Below are positions 4,313-6,084 of a DNA stretch of 6,084 nt, piece after piece. The position numbers and the translations under genes are program-made. Source of the DNA: Agrobacterium fabrum. Its GTDB lineage: Bacteria; Pseudomonadota; Alphaproteobacteria; Rhizobiales; Rhizobiaceae. The notes below the pieces were generated by a model, which made no database searches, was not told the origin of the DNA, and saw nothing but the letters and a program-made list of their open reading frames with translations. Location of the stretch: NCBI GenBank assembly GCA_003241215.1, contig QFOL01000236.1, positions 1-6,084 of the forward strand, in the 5' to 3' direction. Positions within the stretch are counted from its first letter, which is position 1; every line of letters begins with the position of its first letter.

Positions 4313-5872
4313 ATGTTACCGCCTGTACCGAAAATTGCGGCAACCGATGCCGCCTATGGGACCATGATCTCGCTGACGCCGCGCAGCCCGGTGAAAGAAA
4401 CCCTGCCGCCGCAAACGAGCGCCCCTCTGCCTGAAAACAGCGGCAGCCTTTTCGCCCGCGCCGCAATCGCTTCCCTTACCAGCGAATTTCAGCTTTCCCG
4501 CAGCACGGCGGTTCTTGCAGAAGCGCTCGGCAAGCTGATGAACCTACCCCGGCGGGATGGCGAGGCCGTGGAAACCTATGTGACGCGGCTGACCGAGGCG
4601 CTGCGCGCCCTGCCGGCCTCGCAACGTCTGGCGCTGGAACAGCAGGTCGGCAAGGCCCTGCAGGGCCTGACCCTGTCAATGCTCGCCGAAATCCTGAAGC
4701 AGCCGACGGGGCCGGATGCTGCGCGTCTGGCGCTGCTGATCGAGCTTTCGCGATACAGGGGAATGGATCTGGCGGCAAAGGCGGTGGTCTCCTCCTACCA
4801 GCAGAACAATTCCGCCGCTCCCGCCCCCGCACAGGCGGCCCAGCCGAAACAGCAGAACGCCCCGAGCCAGAATGCGGACAGTCGCCCCTCTCCGGCCGCG
4901 ACAGCGCAGACGGCACAGGCGACAAATTCCGCCGTCGCCAGCCGGCTCCTGCCTCTGCTTATCGGCCCGCTCGCGCTCGGTGGTGCAGCCATGAAAGCCA
5001 CGATGGCGGCGCTGGCGGCGCAGCTCGACCTCCGGCCCACGTTTTCCACCCCAGCTGCCGACACGCATGATACGCCGCCCAATGCGGTAAAACCGGATGG
5101 AAGAACCGAAAACACCGCACGTCCGCTTCCGTCGCAAACCGGCAGCGTGACCAAGGAGGTATCGTCAGAGACCCGTCCGGCAAATCCGCCCCGCGCCGAA
5201 ACCGGCGAAATGCGCCCTGCCCTTCCGCTTCGGGAGGCGGTGAAGACGGAGCAGAAAGAAATCCGCACGGCTTTTGCCCCGCCATCCGGTCCGCTCGCGG
5301 ATGACGCCGAGACCATGAACAACCTTCTGCTTGCCGCTACGGCCGGTAAACTTCCGGTCAAGGCGACCAGCACACAGGGCCCCCTGCCCGCACAACAGGG
5401 TGTTGCCCAGCAAGCATTAGATGATCAGCCCGCCGAAAAATCGGCCCTCGCGACAGCCGCTGCCCGCCCTTCGGGTGAGGCGACGGAAACGGTGGCCCAT
5501 CGCCCCGAAGCCCAGCCCCTGCCGCGGGCCGTGTTGGACCCGGAGGCGAGAATGGCGATGCTGGAGCAATCGGCTTCGCAATCCCTGGTCGCTGCGGCTC
5601 TGGTAAAAGAAGGCACGCCGCTGCCGCTCATCGCCTATCCGCCGGCGGATGAGGACTATGAACAGGAAACGCCGCCGCGTGGAGGCGGACCTTTTTCAGA
5701 GGAAGAGGCGGAAGGTGAGGCCGAGGCCGGGGCTGAAAATTCCGATGGTCAGGACGATACGGAAGAACGCATTGCTGCCAATGACACGACGGACGAGCAG
5801 GAAAGCACGCCCGCGGCGGCTTCTGACGACAGTGCGGAAAATTATTATCTGAAGATGAGCGGCATGCTCTGA
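4313..5872 (+). CDS. uncharacterised 519-aa Ala/Pro-rich, mostly disordered protein with helical N-terminal domain
   Basis: I do not recognise the family. A helical, Leu/Ala-rich domain spans about residues 45-165 (for example GEAVETYVTRLTEALRALP and LEQQVGKALQGLTLSMLAEIL). A Gln/Ala/Pro linker follows at 166-208, then a hydrophobic stretch at 211-240 (SRLLPLLIGPLALGGAAMKA), which could be a membrane-associated or amphipathic helix. A long Pro/Glu/Thr-rich region follows. A more ordered block lies at 408-449, ending LPLIAYPPADEDYE. The end is a very acidic segment (463-509) and a short tail, NYYLKMSGML. The linker-rich layout recalls FliK-type length-control proteins, but the characteristic FliK C-terminal domain is not visible, so I do not call it that. 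The ATG at 4313 has GGAG at 4303-4306 with a 6-nt spacing; an upstream ATG at 4190 is less likely. It may be co-transcribed with the two genes before it, although the 261-bp gap leaves room for its own promoter. Confidence 0.7.
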   Translation: MLPPVPKIAATDAAYGTMISLTPRSPVKETLPPQTSAPLPENSGSLFARAAIASLTSEFQLSRSTAVLAEALGKLMNLPRRDGEAVETYVTRLTEALRALPASQRLALEQQVGKALQGLTLSMLAEILKQPTGPDAARLALLIELSRYRGMDLAAKAVVSSYQQNNSAAPAPAQAAQPKQQNAPSQNADSRPSPAATAQTAQATNSAVASRLLPLLIGPLALGGAAMKATMAALAAQLDLRPTFSTPAADTHDTPPNAVKPDGRTENTARPLPSQTGSVTKEVSSETRPANPPRAETGEMRPALPLREAVKTEQKEIRTAFAPPSGPLADDAETMNNLLLAATAGKLPVKATSTQGPLPAQQGVAQQALDDQPAEKSALATAAARPSGEATETVAHRPEAQPLPRAVLDPEARMAMLEQSASQSLVAAALVKEGTPLPLIAYPPADEDYEQETPPRGGGPFSEEEAEGEAEAGAENSDGQDDTEERIAANDTTDEQESTPAAASDDSAENYYLKMSGML

Positions 5873-5914
5873 GAAGCGCGCCGCGCCCACCCACCGGCAA
5901 TAGCTGAAAGCAAC

Positions 5915-5943
5915 AAAAAACCCGCCGGAAATTCCGGCGGGTT
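5915..5943 (-). terminator. rho-independent terminator of rpsA, possibly bidirectional
   Basis: AACCCGCCGG (5919-5928) pairs with CCGGCGGGTT (5934-5943) around a 5-nt AAATT loop, a 10-bp GC-rich stem. On the minus strand the stem runs into a T-tract (complement of A5915-A5920), and it lies 23 nt after the rpsA stop, so it is a textbook terminator for rpsA. On the plus strand the stem is followed by CTTCATTTC, a weaker T-rich run, so it may also stop transcription arriving from the 519-aa gene 46 bp upstream. Confidence 0.9.
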
Positions 5944-5966
5944 CTTCATTTCAAAGATCGGAGCGA

Positions 5967-6084
5967 TTATTCGCCGCGGTTCTTCAGAGCCGCGCCGAGG
6001 ATGTCGCCGAGCGAAGCGCCCGAGTCGGACGAACCGAACTGTGCGACGGCTTCCTTCTCTTCAGCGATTTCCAGAGCCTTGATC
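5967..6084 (-). CDS. rpsA: 30S ribosomal protein S1, C-terminal end (partial)
   Basis: The last 38 residues of a protein whose start lies beyond the right edge. They end in AEEKEAVAQFGSSDSGASLGDILGAALKNRGE and then TAA. This GASLGDILG-type tail after the last S1 repeat is characteristic of ribosomal protein S1 in rhizobia and other alphaproteobacteria. S1 binds mRNA at the 30S subunit and helps to start translation. The gene converges on the 519-aa gene, and a strong terminator follows its stop. Confidence 0.9.
   Translation of the reverse strand, partial: IKALEIAEEKEAVAQFGSSDSGASLGDILGAALKNRGE

Noticed and set aside
4676..5373. Long minus-strand open frames opposite the 519-aa gene
   Set aside because: They have Arg/Gly/Ala-rich antisense composition, no ribosome-binding sites, and several overlap one another in different frames.
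4313..5872. Flagellar hook-length control protein FliK
   Set aside because: Only the linker-rich layout is similar. The conserved FliK C-terminal domain is not visible and no flagellar genes are nearby.

Overview
The window looks chromosomal and comes from an alphaproteobacterium of the order Rhizobiales, most likely the Agrobacterium/Rhizobium radiobacter group. Four things point there: a serine 3-dehydrogenase that reads like the Agrobacterium enzyme, an NrnC-type nanoRNase in place of Orn, a tandem anti-Shine-Dalgarno hairpin RNA of the rhizobial alpha-r14 type, and the rhizobial C-terminal tail of ribosomal protein S1. All of this is recognition from the sequence; no database was searched.

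Left part (1-1577, minus strand). A nucleoside 2-deoxyribosyltransferase-family gene and sdh (serine 3-dehydrogenase, SDR family) overlap by ATGA and form a coupled pair. Downstream of them, on the same strand but with its own promoter-like box, lies the 5' part of a small RNA. It has two tandem hairpins, each presenting CCTCCTCCC in its loop. Its terminator lies beyond the left edge. A perfect 15-bp palindrome and TGCA repeats with an 8-bp period sit just upstream of its promoter.

Middle (1578-2381). A divergent intergenic region of 177 bp leads to nrnC on the plus strand, a short DEDDy exonuclease that is probably the cell's dinucleotide-degrading RNase and is often mislabelled RNase D.

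Right part (2465-5872, plus strand). Three genes that I cannot assign to a family follow: a 409-aa acidic helical protein with an internal duplication, a 102-aa acidic protein, and a 519-aa mostly disordered protein with a helical N-terminal domain. The first two end in the same DDNGLY-containing tail, which suggests a common partner or processing factor. This is the most plausible undescribed system in the window, although its function cannot be read from sequence.

The right edge holds the convergent 3' end of rpsA with its rho-independent terminator, which may also stop transcription of the plus-strand genes.
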